64,000 nt of DNA from Mrakia gelida. Its lineage: Eukaryota; Basidiomycota; Tremellomycetes; Cystofilobasidiales; Mrakiaceae. The stretch lies in assembly GCA_024345305.1 (NCBI GenBank), contig BRON01000007.1, positions 1,736,001 to 1,800,000 of the forward strand. The letters run 5' to 3'. Position numbers and translations under genes: made by a program. This document shows positions 24,921 to 36,122 of this stretch, one piece after another. How positions within the stretch are numbered: position 1 is the first letter of the stretch; each line of letters opens with the position of its first letter. The notes under the pieces are model-generated. The model saw nothing but the letters and a program-made list of their open reading frames with translations. It was not told the DNA's origin and ran no database searches.

Positions 24921-26188
24921 TCAGTTCGTGACAGCTGCTCGGGCCTGGTTTCCTTCGCAGCAGATCAATACCGTAGGCCTCGTGGCGAGGGCTAGGCCGC
25001 TAGCTCGACACTCGAGGTGGGCTCGCCCTCTCGAACGCGTCTTCCCTTCACCCCTCGTCTCGCCTCGCTCCCTCTCCCGACAAGACCTGACTCTCCTTCT
25101 CCTCAACACCACCACCGCAAACCCAAGGAAAGAGTGTACACTCACAAACACCCCACTGAACACCAAAATCGTCCCATACACCAAAGCTCCTCCCGACATA
25201 CTCATCCAGCACGCGGCGGGCGCGATGAGTTCCGTATGAGCGAGGATCAGAGGAAGCGAGAACGCCGAGACGACGATGATGGAGGTCAGGAAGTGACCGA
25301 AGTCGAGGTAGCCGCTGCGAGTACGCCGAACCAAGTTGAAGTCAGCGAGGGCGAAGGTGAAGAAGCTGGGATGAAAGGGGAGGAAGACAGGGAAACGGGA
25401 TGGGTGAACAGGAAAGGGAGAGAGGGATCACTCACGAGTTGTATTCCGGAGCGTAATCATCTGCTCCTGCGCATCTTGAGCAGATGGAGTTGGGGAGGGG
25501 GGCGAGGAGGAAAGTCACGGCTGAGGGAAGAGGAGAGGAGGGAAGGGAGGGAAGGTCAGCGAGCTGAGTTCGGATCTGTCCGGAAGGAGGTGTGGGTTTG
25601 GTGGGAAGGAAGGAGAGCTGAGCGCAGGAGATGGGGCTGAAGTGAAGGAGGCTGTAGGAAGTATCGAGGTTGGAGTATGTAGAAGGAAGGAGCTGGAAGC
25701 AGAGGGGCGACAAAGGCGGGAAGGGAAGGAGAGATGAGGTCGAACGAAGTGAGTCGTCGTGTTCCTTTCTTCCTTCGGTCCCATCCCAGCCGTCTGTCCC
25801 ATTCCTTCAAGACCCAGCACCTCCCTCCCATCCGAATATCCAAGAGGTCTAAGATTGACTTGCTCAAGAGCTCTCGTCCTTCCGAGAGAACCGACCTCGC
25901 TTCGCCCTCGAGCTCCGTCACCTCTCCCTTCCCTCTCTCCCTTCGTCCAACATCTCGAGCAAGGAAGATTGACTCACCGACAACCAACGGCAACCAGTTT
26001 GACCATAGCGCGCACGAAAGGATGACGAGCAGGAATCCAAGAGCGAGAACGAACGAGAGAAAGATGACGGCTGCAGGGAAGCGAGGGGAAGGAAGGGAAG
26101 GTGAGATCGGATCGTCAGCTTCACTCGTCCTCTCTCTCTTTCTCTACGAAGGGCAGGGTTGGGACTTGCTCTTGAGACCCGCTGTCAT
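24921..26188 (-). CDS. VPS55: VPS55/LEPROT-family endosomal membrane protein
   Basis: Four-pass membrane protein working with Vps68 in late-endosome-to-vacuole transport. Exon pieces in order are MTAGLKSKSQPCP (ATG 26188), VIFLSFVLALGFLLVILSCA then LWSNWLPLVV, AVTFLLAPLPNSICSRCAGA then DDYAPEYNS, and GYLDFGHFLTSIIVVSAFSL then PLILAHTELI then GGALVYGTILVFSGVF. 'GFLLVILSCAL', 'LAPLPN' and 'SGYLDFGHF' are family hallmarks. The end is uncertain. A GTGAGT directly after SGVF suggests one more intron, but the frame stays open to a TGA at 24921. If read through, this adds about 60 basic residues not typical of the family. The first-exon donor (GTAGAG) is weak, so the start is less sure than the core. 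Confidence 0.82.
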
Positions 26189-26702
26189 ATTGGAGAAACC
26201 GAAGGATGGAATGGTTGAAAGACGACCGCTGAGGGTTTAGAGGAGATGGGAGGGGGAGGATTGGGATCGGGATCGGGATGGACGTTGAGAGCGACTCGCC
26301 GAGGAGGAGGAGAGGGAGGGAGGGAGCTCGAGCAGCGGCGGGTCCGTTTGTTTTTGTTGAGATTTTCGTGAGGACTCGGAGGAGAATTCTCACCTTGCAG
26401 AGGACTGACGAGGTGTTGTTGAAAGCAGAAAAATATAAACGCGACGGTCACGGCCTCTCGGCGGCGGGAGGGGAAGGGAAACGTCGAGCTCACCTCGTTC
26501 CACTTTCGACCCTTCCTTCTCAGCCGCTCTCGCTTGCTGCCTCCCTCTCCTCAAACCACGACATCGTCGAAACCAGAGAGACACCTACAAGCCACCTCTT
26601 CATCGACTCTCTCATCGACCAGATCGTATCCCACCAAGAGGGACCAAGCTCTCCCAGCCCACCTTCCTTCCCCTTCGACCCTCCGACCTCTCCTCCCTCC
26701 GA
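26189..26702. other. Divergent promoter between VPS55 and the ERG7-side ORF
   Basis: This spacer is 514 nt long. It includes a short tandem GGGATC run near 26259-26278 (gggattgggatcgggatcgggat). No gene is evident. Confidence 0.5.
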
Positions 26703-26864
26703 ATGTTCTCCCTCGCCAACCTCGTCTGCAAGATTTTCCTCATCCCGGAGGGAGTAACGGGAGACTCGGACGTTCTCCTTATTCTCTGCGTTAGTGTAGG
26801 GACGATTTGGGTGGGATCGAAGGTCTGGGGAGGTCTGTTTGGAGGAGGAGCTAAAGATCAGAAG
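26703..26864 (+). CDS. Single-pass membrane ORF: separate small gene or N-terminal exon of ERG7
   Basis: ATG 26703 opens 54 codons: MFSLANLVCKIFLIPEGVTG, then DSDVLLILCVSVGTIWVGSK, then VWGGLFGGGAKDQK. A strong GTGAGT donor follows directly at 26865. The sequence contains one hydrophobic helix (LLILCVSVGTIWVG). Two continuations fit. (a) Splicing over 397 nt to the CACAG acceptor at 27261 enters the ERG7 frame in phase (DLSPGPVPP then M of ERG7), giving ERG7 an N-terminal membrane anchor. (b) Splicing to an acceptor at 27078 or 27090 gives a small protein continuing NLVWIRRSSNRSFPGSIREL and stopping at about 27237. I cannot choose between them from sequence alone. I recognise no family. Confidence 0.45.
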
Positions 26865-27288
26865 GTGAGTGCGAGCTTTCATCTCTTAGTGTTCGCTGCT
26901 GCTGGGAAGGGCGAGCTCGTCGATGTGTCAAGACGGTCATGCTAGATAGGAGTATCGAGCTACAGTCTTGTTTTGAGCTGAGATGACTCGAAGGACTGGC
27001 GGGGACGGTGAGGAGATGGAGGGCTGAACGAAGGGCTGAAGGAGCTCGCCCTCCCTCGCGCTCACTTTCGACCAGCAGTTCTGTCATCAGAATCTTGTCT
27101 GGATCCGAAGAAGCTCAAACCGATCTTTTCCTGGATCTATCAGGGAGCTCCTCTTCGAAGGAGACGTCGAAAAGTCTATCAAGGCTCCATCAGCGAGCTC
27201 AACCGCGTCCCTCCCCTCTCGTAAACGCGCAAGCTGACTCTCACCTCCTCTCCTCCCACAGGACCTCTCTCCGGGACCTGTTCCTCCC

Positions 27289-30200
27289 ATGCCCGACTAC
27301 TCCTACACTCCACCTCCCAACCAAGTCACTCCTCTCGCCAACTGGCGTCTTCGCGTCTCCCACGGCTCGCACGGTCGACACGAGTGGATCTATCTCGAGT
27401 CGGAGGAGGAACGCCTCGCTTGGCCTCAGACGGCCGAGGATAAATACTGGCTGGGTCTCAAGACGGTTAGTAGACACCCGGGTGTCCTCGTATGGTGCTG
27501 CTGGGCTGAGAGATGTGGCGAGAGCTGATCTTCACGATTTATCTCGTTCTCGATTCGCGTCGTTTCCAGGATGCTCCCACGCTCAAGAAGGCTGAAACTC
27601 CTATGGAAGCAGCTCGAAATGGAAACGAGTTCTACAAGACCATCCAGTCGAACGATGGTCATTGGGCTGGAGAGTACGGAGGACCGCTGTTCCTCATTCC
27701 TGGTTCGTTCTTCGCTCCTCCCGTCCTCGTCGTCTCTCGACTCACTCACTTCCCTCGTCTTTTCGCTCGCAGGTCTCATCATCGCTCTCTACGTCACCAA
27801 GTCCAAGCCTCTCTCGGAACCTCAACGTCTCGAGATGATCCGATACCTCTGCAACCGAGCCAACGTCGAGGAGGGAGGGTGGGGAATGTGAGTTTCCCGA
27901 CGCTCGCGTTTCTCTCCCTTCTTTCGACGCGTCTGACTTGACGTTTGGACTTCGCCTCCCTCAGCCACACCCACTCCAAGCCAACCGTCTTTGGAACGGC
28001 TCTCAACTACGTCTCTCTGAGGATCCTCGGTCTCGGTCCTGAGCATCCAGTTTGCGCGAAGGCGAGGGAGAACTTGCACAAGATGGGGGGAGCTGGAGTC
28101 GTGCCGAGTTGGGGGAAGGCTTGGTGTGAGTCGGACTTCGCTTCAATCTTTCCCGAACCGCTGCTGACCTTTCCTTTGGCGCTCTTTAGTGGCGATCCTG
28201 AACTGCTACAAGTGGGAAGGGCTGAGTCCGATCTGTCCTGAGTTGATGTTCGTCCTCGCTCTCTCGCTCTTGCTCTTCTCTATCTCGCGATGGAACGTCG
28301 AAGCTGACCTTGCGGCCGCCCTTTCACAGTCTCTTCCCCCAGTGGATCCCTTTCCACCCCTGGCGATGGTGGATCCACGTTCGAAACGTTTGTGAGTCGC
28401 GTCCTTCTTTTCTGTCTTCGTTCGTCGCGTCGTTCTCCTGGATCCTCGATCCTAATCAACCTTCTCTCTCCCTTCATCCTAGACTTCCCAATGGCCTACC
28501 TCTACTCGAAGAAGTTCCAAACGCCCATCACGCCCCTCATCCTCGAGCTTCGATCCGTTCGTCCCTCTTTCACTCCCTTCCTCCTCACCCACCCCAAACT
28601 GACCCTTCGCGCTCTCACCTCGCACAGGAACTGTACCTCGAACCCTACGACCAAGTGCACTTCCACACCCTCTCCGCCGCCATCTCCCCTATCGATCTCT
28701 ACTACCCTCACCACCCCTTCTTCACGATCCTCTCCTACCCGCTCGGAGCGCTCGAGTGGTTCGTCCCTCGCTTCCTGCCGTTCCTCAGGACGATGGCGAG
28801 CAAGAGATTGTACGAGATGGTTAGGATGGAGGATGAGAACACGAATTGTCAGACGGTGGGGCCCGTGAGCAAGTGCTTTGGGATGGTGGTTAGGTTTTTG
28901 GAGGATGGACCGGAGTGAGTGTTTTTCGTTTTCGCTTTCGTTTTGGTTTCGTTGGTGTCGCGCGGGAGGAGGGAAGGGTGTGCGAGGTCGTGCTGACCAT
29001 ATCGTTGCTTTTCGGTTGTTCGCAGCTCGGAAGCGATGAAGACGCATCGAGAGACGGCGGAGGATTTCTTGTGGATGGGAAGGGAGGGGTTGATGATGAC
29101 GGGAACGAAGTTCGTGATTCTTCTTCCTTCCCTTCACCTCACCTTCGTTATATGAACTGACTCACAAACCCTATACTCGTCTCTCTGTCTCGCAGTGGAA
29201 GTCAAGCCTGGGTAAGTCGTCCCCTCCCTCGCTTCGCTTCGACGCGTCCATCTTCCCGCTCTAACTCCCTCCTCTTCCATCTCTTCGCACCACCAGGACG
29301 CCGCCTTCATCGCCCAAGCTCTCGTTGAAACTGGTCTCGCCAAAGAACCTGCCAACAAGGAATCTCTCGTTCACCTTCTCGACTGGCTCGACAAAGCTCA
29401 GATCAGAGAGAATCGTGAGTTCTTCGTCTCGACCTCTCTCGCCTTCCCGCTGGTTCGCCGCCGACCCGCTCTCCCTTTTCGGATCGTTTTGCTCAGCTCG
29501 ACACTACAAGGAAGCCTGGCGACACTGCACCAAGGGAGCTTGGCCCTTCAGTACTCCCGAGCAGAGCTACCTCGTCAGCGATACGACGTCGGAGGCTCTC
29601 AAGGCTGTTTTGGGATTGCAGGATCTTGGGTTCGTCGTCGTTTCTTCTCGGCTTCCACCCCCTCCTCTATGTTCTTCCTCGTGATATTAACGCGTCTTTT
29701 TCCGCCCTCATTCCCAGCATCACCTCGGATCTCATCTCCCCTCGTCGAATGATGGACTCGGTCGACTCGCTTCTCACGATGCAAAACGCTGGAGGAGGAT
29801 TCGCGAGTTACGAGCTGATCCGAGGACCTGCTTGGTTGGAGTGGTTGAACCATGCTGAGGTTTTCGGTAAGTAGTCTCCCTTCTTCCCTCCAAACGCTCG
29901 TCAACGAGAAGACATGGAAATTGAGAGCACTGACGACTTCGTTCTCGTCTCATTCGCGTTTCGCCCTTCGCCTCTTCAGGCAACATCATGATCGAATACA
30001 ACTACCCCGAATGCACGACCTCGGTGCTCTCCGCTCTCAAGGTCTTCTCCAAGAAGTTCCCAGACTACAGGAGCAAGGAGATCGAGTGAGTCGACGTTCC
30101 CTCCGTCGTGTCTTTCCATTCGCGCTCGACTGACTCGGTCCTCTTCCGTCGACTATCCAGGTCGACGGTCAAGGACGCGATCAAGTACATTCACTCTTCT

Positions 30201-31368
30201 CAACGCGAGGATGGGTCCTGGTTCGGTTCTTGGGGTATCTGCTTCACCTGTACGTTTGCTTCCTCCCCTCGCTCGACCTTCAAAGGAAGAAACTGATCAG
30301 TCTCGCATCGCGCTCGTTCTCTTCTCAGACGCCATGAACTTCTCGCTCGAGTCCCTTCACCTCGCAGGAGAGACCTATGCCAACTCCTCTTCCGTCCGTC
30401 GAGCGTGTACCTTCCTTCTCAAAAAACAAATGGAGGACGGAGGATGGGGAGAGACGTACATGGTTCGTCGTCGTCGCTCGCACCTCCCTCTCCCTCTCTC
30501 TCTTCCCCTTCCCCTATGCCTTCCAATCTCTCCTTTCTTCCTCCCTCGCTCTCTCGCCGCTTCTGACATTTTCTTCACCTCTTTCGTTCGTCCGCGACAG
30601 TCCTGCGTAACAGGGATCTACCACCCTCACGCCGTCTCTCAAGTCTGCCAAACCTCGTGGGCTCTGCTCTCGCTCATCTCTGCGAGGTATCCTGAGAGGG
30701 AACCGATCGAGAGGGCTGTGGCGGTAATTATGGGCAGACAGCTGGAGGATGGGAGTTGGGCTCAGGAGGATATTGAGGGGATCTTTGTGAGTTCAACGGT
30801 CGATTCGTCTCAAGGCTTTGGCGACCGTTCTCGTTGCGTCGCGATGGTGAGCTGATTTTGCGATTGCTTTGGTGTGAAACAGAACAAGAACTGTGCTGTG
30901 TGTACTTTCTCTCATTCTGATACATCTTTCACGTCGTTTGAAGAAACGGTTCAAAGACGAAACTGACGAACAACCTCTTCCCATTTCGACGCGTCTTTCT
31001 TCGCATTTCAGATCGTCTACCCCAACGTACGTCGCCTCTCTTTCTCGCTCCCGCCCCTCTCGTCTCGAGCGAGCACATCTGACTTATCCGTCTTTCTCTC
31101 TCACAGTTCAAATTCTCGTTCACCATCTGGGCTCGTGAGTCTTCGCATCTCGTCCTCTTCCACTCCTCGTCGTCTCTCGATTCCCTTCGAACGTTCCGCA
31201 TCGTCGCAGAGCAGTCCCCCTGGGCTGACCCTCCTACCTCCTCTTCACGTCTCCCCTCCCTCACCAGTCGGGAAAGCAGAGATCTATCTCAAGGAACTCG
31301 ACGCGGAAGCGAAATGGAAGCTCGAAGGGAAATGGGAGGCTCCTCATTCCAACGGATCTGCTCACTAG
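27289..31368 (+). CDS. ERG7: Lanosterol synthase (oxidosqualene cyclase)
   Basis: Cyclises 2,3-oxidosqualene to lanosterol on the ER or lipid-droplet membrane. The start ATG is at 27289 ([20 protein letters not shown]), unless the upstream exon is joined. Family blocks in order: [97 protein letters not shown] and [20 protein letters not shown]. They continue with [80 protein letters not shown] and GIFNKNCAIVYPNFKFSFTI, ending HSNGSAH-stop. Several QW repeats are visible. The catalytic aspartate is in D-T-T-S-E (29580-29594) rather than the usual D-C-T-A-E. About 16 short introns are present. Confidence 0.95.
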
Positions 31369-32146
31369 ATTTATGTCGTCCCTCTGCGTGGTCGACAAGG
31401 ATCACAAGCTTTTTATCTGAACGAGACTCAAGCTCCGAGAGGTCAGTACCGATTGGAGAGATGGGGAGCGAGACGAGACGCGACTTGAAATCGTCGCGAA
31501 GATCTAAAGAGATGGGCCGATGTCGGACGCGGCACTTTTCGCGGCAGTTGAGGAGAGCAGCTGCCTCTTTCTCTCACTCATGTCTTTCTCTGCAGTTGAG
31601 GCTGTCTGCTGATGTACGTTCGCCCTCAGAAGGGAGCATTCAGCCCAACCTTAGAGGAGAGGGACTGAGAACGCGAGGCGAGGGCTGCTGACGCGGTCCC
31701 TGATCTTTAACCTCGTTCCCTTGCTCTCGACTCTTTCCCTTGAGCAATTTTTGCTCTCGGTCAGGGTGCTTCGATCTCCACAAAGCTCTGCATCCAGGAA
31801 CGATCTCCTCTCGAGGAAGGGAGGGGGGCGGATTGATCTCGTTTCTCTTTCGCAGATCGCTTGGTTTCCGACGTCGTCAGGGTCACACGGACTGAGCAAA
31901 GGGAGGAAGGGAGGTGCTCGATCTCGTTCCCTTCCCTCCCTCCCTCTCTCTCCCACCAACCCAACCCAAACCCCCACTTTCTACCCCCCTTCTCCCCCTT
32001 CGCTCTCTTCCCTTCCTTCGTTCAGAATACGCTCGCTAGGACTTCTCGTATAACTTCAGGACGAACTCCCCGTCAACAGCAGCTTCCCTTTCAACCTCCT
32101 CCACCTTCAACTCAACCTCCCTCTCTCGCTCGTTAGCTCAATCCCA
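31369..32146. other. Spacer: ERG7 3' flank and GSK-3 promoter
   Basis: No gene is seen. The last 250 nt before the ATG at 32147 are strongly pyrimidine-rich, typical of a core promoter and leader in this window. Confidence 0.55.
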
Positions 32147-35100
32147 ATGGCTCACCACGGTCCCATTAACGGTGTTAAGATCACAGGTTAGTCCCTTCTT
32201 TCGTTTCCTTGCTGTAGAAGTTGGTAGGAGAGCAGGTTTGGCTTTGAGAAGAGGGAGGAGGAAGGGAGATGGGAGAGAGGGACGGTACCTTCCTCGACGC
32301 TCGAACAAGAGCTCGTCTCTCGTCCCTCTTGGACGAGAACAAGACGAGCATCTACAGAACGTCGAGCTGCTCATCCTCCTTCGAGTTAGCTGTATGCCAG
32401 CTCCCTAGTGGATGGGGAAGGGAAGAGGAGAGGAAGGTGACGCCGTGTTTGGACAGACAAACCTCCCCTCCCTTCCTCCAAGCTCTAAAGCAGCTACCGA
32501 GCGAGCTTCAACGAGTCTAGAACTCCTATATGAGCTTCCAGGGAGGACTCCTGGACTCCCTATAGCTTCGAGGGTCTGGGAGAGGGTGTAGAGGAGGCTT
32601 CGTGGGACGAGGAAGGGACCTCATCATCGAGGGCGAAGGAAGGGAGGCGCCGATGAGACTTGGGTCATCCGACCTCGTTCCTCCCTTCTTATCTCCACCA
32701 AACTCCTGTCTAGCGTGCTCGTAGATATCAGCACGCGACGCTGAAGCAAGGGGAACACGAAGAGCTCGTTTTCGTCCCATCTCTGCTGGATCCAAGCCTT
32801 TGGAAGGGTTCGGAGAGTTCGAGTCCTTCTCTTTTGCTCGACCTCCTTCCCGCCCCTCCCTCCCCGTTCACACCTCCACCTCAGCCTCCTTCCTTCTCAT
32901 CTCGTACCCAACCCACACCTCCTCCACCATCTCTCTTCTGCTCTTCTCGCAGAGCTCTTGGCACGCTGAACTGACCATCTCTCTTGCTCTTCTTCCCCTC
33001 CCTCGAAACCCCCATCTCTCTCAGCCATCGACGACCCTCACAAGATCATCAAGGTCGTCGGGTCCGATGGAAAGACTGGAGCTCAACGAGAGCTCTCTTA
33101 CACCAACTGCAAGGTCGTAGGAAACGGATCGTTCGGAGTCGTCTTCTCAGCAAAGCTCGTCTCAGGTGGTCGTGAGTCCTTCTCCCATCTTCCGAGCTCG
33201 AACTCGAACGTCAAATCGCCTCTCCCTCCCTCCTCGATCCAATCCCTCATCTCTTGTCGAAGCCTTCGTTCTCGCACAAACCTCTGCTGAGAGATGCGAG
33301 TGTGCTGACTATTATTCGTGGGCTCGGGTTTGGATCGAGCAGAAGTTTCGGCTGTGAAGGAGGAGGGAAAGGAAGGATCGTCGTCTGGAGAGCAGCAGGA
33401 AGAGATCGCCATCAAGAAGGTGTTGCAGGACAAGAGGTTCAAGGTACGTCCCTTCCTTCTGGACCCCCCGTCTGCTCTTCTCGAAGGGATAGTCGTTGGG
33501 CTGGAGGCATTCGGAAGCGAAGGAGGAGAGACGAGAGAGAGCTGACCAAATCGCCCTCAACTTCGTTCGTTCCCGACCTCTCCAGAACCGAGAGCTCCAG
33601 ATCATGCGATCTGTGTCTCATCCCAACGTCGTCGACCTCAAGGCTTTCTTCTACTCGAACGGAGAGAAGGTTCGTTTCATTTCCTTCGTATTGGACCCAT
33701 CTGAATCGAGACAGATCTCCCGTTCGCTGACGATGCTTTCCCTTTCCCTCCTTTTCTCCGCGCGTCCTCCCTGCAGAAGGACGAGGTCTACCTCAATCTC
33801 GTTCTCGAGTACATCCCTGAGACCGTCTACCGAGCGTCCAGGCATTACGCTAAGCTCAAGCAAACGATGCCAATGATCCAGATCAAGGTGCGTCTCCGTC
33901 TCGCGTTTCGCCTCGTCGAGCTGAACCGACCTTGCTCCTTCGAACGAGCTTCGGATGCTGACTCTCTCTACTCGACTTGTGTCCTTCCTCGCCTATAGCT
34001 GTACATGTACCAACTCCTCCGTTCTCTCTCCTACATCCACTCCGTCGGAATCTGCCGTTCGTCCATCTGCCTCCTTCATCAGCTCTCGTCGAGCGTCATT
34101 TTCGCGTGCTCCTCTGAACGCGTCGAAATCAACCCAAGATCTGACCATCGTCCTTCTTCTGCTTTTTTTTTTTTACCTCTACAGATCGTGATATCAAACC
34201 CCAAAACCTTCTCATCCATCCTACTACCGGTGTCCTCAAGCTCATCGACTTCGGAAGTGCAAAGATCCTCGTCGCTGGAGAGCCCAACGTCTCGTACATC
34301 TGTTCGAGGTACTACCGAGCTCGTGAGTCTTTCTTAATATCGTTTATGCGCTGTGGAAGGGTCAGAGAGACGAGAGGTGGTGGTCTGAGCTCCAGACCAT
34401 CCGAGGGATTGATCGATGACGCAAACGGAGGAGCTCGAAGCTGACCGACCTTCCCTCCTTCCTCCTTGCAGCTGAGCTGATCTTCGGTTCGGTGAACTAC
34501 TCGACGAACATCGGTACGTCCAACATCCACTTATTCTCGTCGAACGAAAGCTCGAGCTGACAACTTTTCCTTCTCTTCTCCACAGACATCTGGTCGACGG
34601 GTTGCGTGATGGCTGAGTTGATGCTTGGACAACCTCTCTTCCCTGGAGAGAGTGGGATCGATCAGCTCGTGGAGATCATCAAGGTGCTCGGAACACCAAC
34701 GAGGGACCAGATCAAGACGATGAACCCCAACTACATGGAGCACAAGTTCCCTGCCGTACGTCTTTCGTCCTCTACCCTTCCCTTTTTCGTCTCGTCCCAT
34801 CTCGGAGCCGAAATCTGACCTCTCGTCTTCCCGTTCGCGTCTCCAGATCAAACCTCACCCCTTCTCCAAGGTTTTCCGTCCTCGGACCGCCCCCGACGCT
34901 ATCGATCTCATCTCGAAACTCCTCGAGTACACTCCTGGAGATCGACTCTCGGCGTACGAGGCCATGACCCACCCCTTCTTCGACGAGTTGAGGCTGCCTG
35001 ATGGGAAGATGCCTAGTGGTCGAGAGTTCCCTCCTCTGTTCAAGTGAGTCATCCTTCCTTTCTCCTTCTCGTCTTCGTCGTTGCTCGAAGGATGTCGAAA

Positions 35101-35369
35101 TTGACGCGCCTCGTTCGTTTCGCTGGTTCTCTTTCTTTCAGCTTCACGAGGGAGGAGCTCTCGACTCGACCGGATCTCATTCCCCTTCTCGTTCCTCAGT
35201 GGTGCGAGGCTGAACTCGCTGAGCGAGGAGTCGTGCTCGCTGGATTTGGTGCGTCTCCGTTCTTTTCCCTCCTCTCTCCTCCGTCCTCGCGTCGACTTTC
35301 GACTGACCTCTCCTCTGCCTCTTCTCAGTCCCCATACCCGCCGACCAACTCCGGATCACTCTCGACTAG
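32147..35369 (+). CDS. Glycogen synthase kinase 3 (GSK-3/shaggy-type CMGC kinase)
   Basis: Ser/Thr kinase acting in stress, carbon and developmental signalling. Exon 1 ([13 protein letters not shown]) is followed by an 838-nt intron. The kinase domain reads as a glycine loop [15 protein letters not shown], Lys in [33 protein letters not shown], catalytic loop [15 protein letters not shown] (split across a GTTCGT intron), IDFGSAKIL, and activation loop [20 protein letters not shown]. This last segment carries the conserved regulatory tyrosine. [40 protein letters not shown] and a C-terminal [14 protein letters not shown] complete it. All catalytic residues are present. The segment after the glycine loop has an extra Glu/Gly/Ser-rich insertion ([15 protein letters not shown]). 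The orthology group (MCK1/RIM11/Skp1-like) is not resolved. Confidence 0.94.
32187..33024 (+). other. Long first intron of the GSK-3 gene
   Basis: GTTAGT donor at 32187, CTGAC branch near 32970 and CTCAG acceptor at 33024. At 838 nt it is about ten times the usual intron length here. It contains no frame with recognisable protein content. Confidence 0.7.
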
Positions 35370-36122
35370 GCGACGATGGCAAGAAACAAAACGATCCCGA
35401 AACGACGACGAGCTAGCTTTTCTCCCTTTCTCCCTCCAAACTGTCTCCCTCCAAACGGCCCCCCTCACGTCTTCTTTCATTCTTCTTTTACGCCCCTTCT
35501 CGGAACTCCCCCCTCATACTTTTTTTTTACCCCTCTCACCTCTGTAGCCTCTCGTCTCGTTTCTCGTTTCGTTTTGCTCTCCTCCCAAACATAGCCCTCT
35601 CCCCTCGTCTTTTTGCTTCGTACCCTATCGTCGGCCCTCTCTCCTCTGCTTTTTCTCCCTCACCCTTTCTCGCGTTCGTTTCGTTCGTTTCGTCTTGCTT
35701 TTCTCAAACCCTTTCTCTTTCTCGGCGGTCTCTTATCAACTCTCTTCTCTTTCTTGCCCTCCTTCTGCCCAAGGATGGTGGACGCGTTCTGGTTTGGTTT
35801 GGGTTGGTTTCTCGGTTCAAAGGGCGGGTGTTGGTCTCTCTCTCTCGTTTCTGTAGCGGCTATCGATTGAAGCCGAGTCCGAAAAGCTCTCGTGCGAACG
35901 GAGAAACGAAGAAGGACGGACCGAACGAACGAGCGAGCGAAACGAGAACGCGTCGCTAGTCGTCTCGTCGTCCCCTTCCTTAGTTGCCGCTTCTTGCTCA
36001 CGCAACCGACGAGGGTCAGAGCGAAGATGTGTGTTCATAAGATTCGTAAACAAAGAAGACCAAAGGAAAGATAAAAATGTCCAACCACAAGATCACCATG
36101 CACCAACGCCAAACCCTCCTTC
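35370..36122. other. Convergent spacer between GSK-3 and sphingoid base kinase
   Basis: The first 500 nt are extremely C/T-rich on the + strand, with T runs near 35521-35529, and are probably the GSK-3 3'UTR and polyadenylation region. The rest is purine-rich. No gene is seen. Confidence 0.55.

Noticed and set aside
26865..27261. Long plus-strand frame (27008-27595) as an independent gene
   Set aside because: It runs through the ERG7 start in a different frame and has no conserved content beyond the region discussed for the small membrane ORF.
35370..35870. Plus-strand Leu/Phe-rich frames after GSK-3 as a small membrane protein
   Set aside because: The stretch is almost pure C/T sequence, as expected for a 3'UTR. 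Hydrophobicity follows from TTC/CTC/TCT codons and there is no splice or start support.
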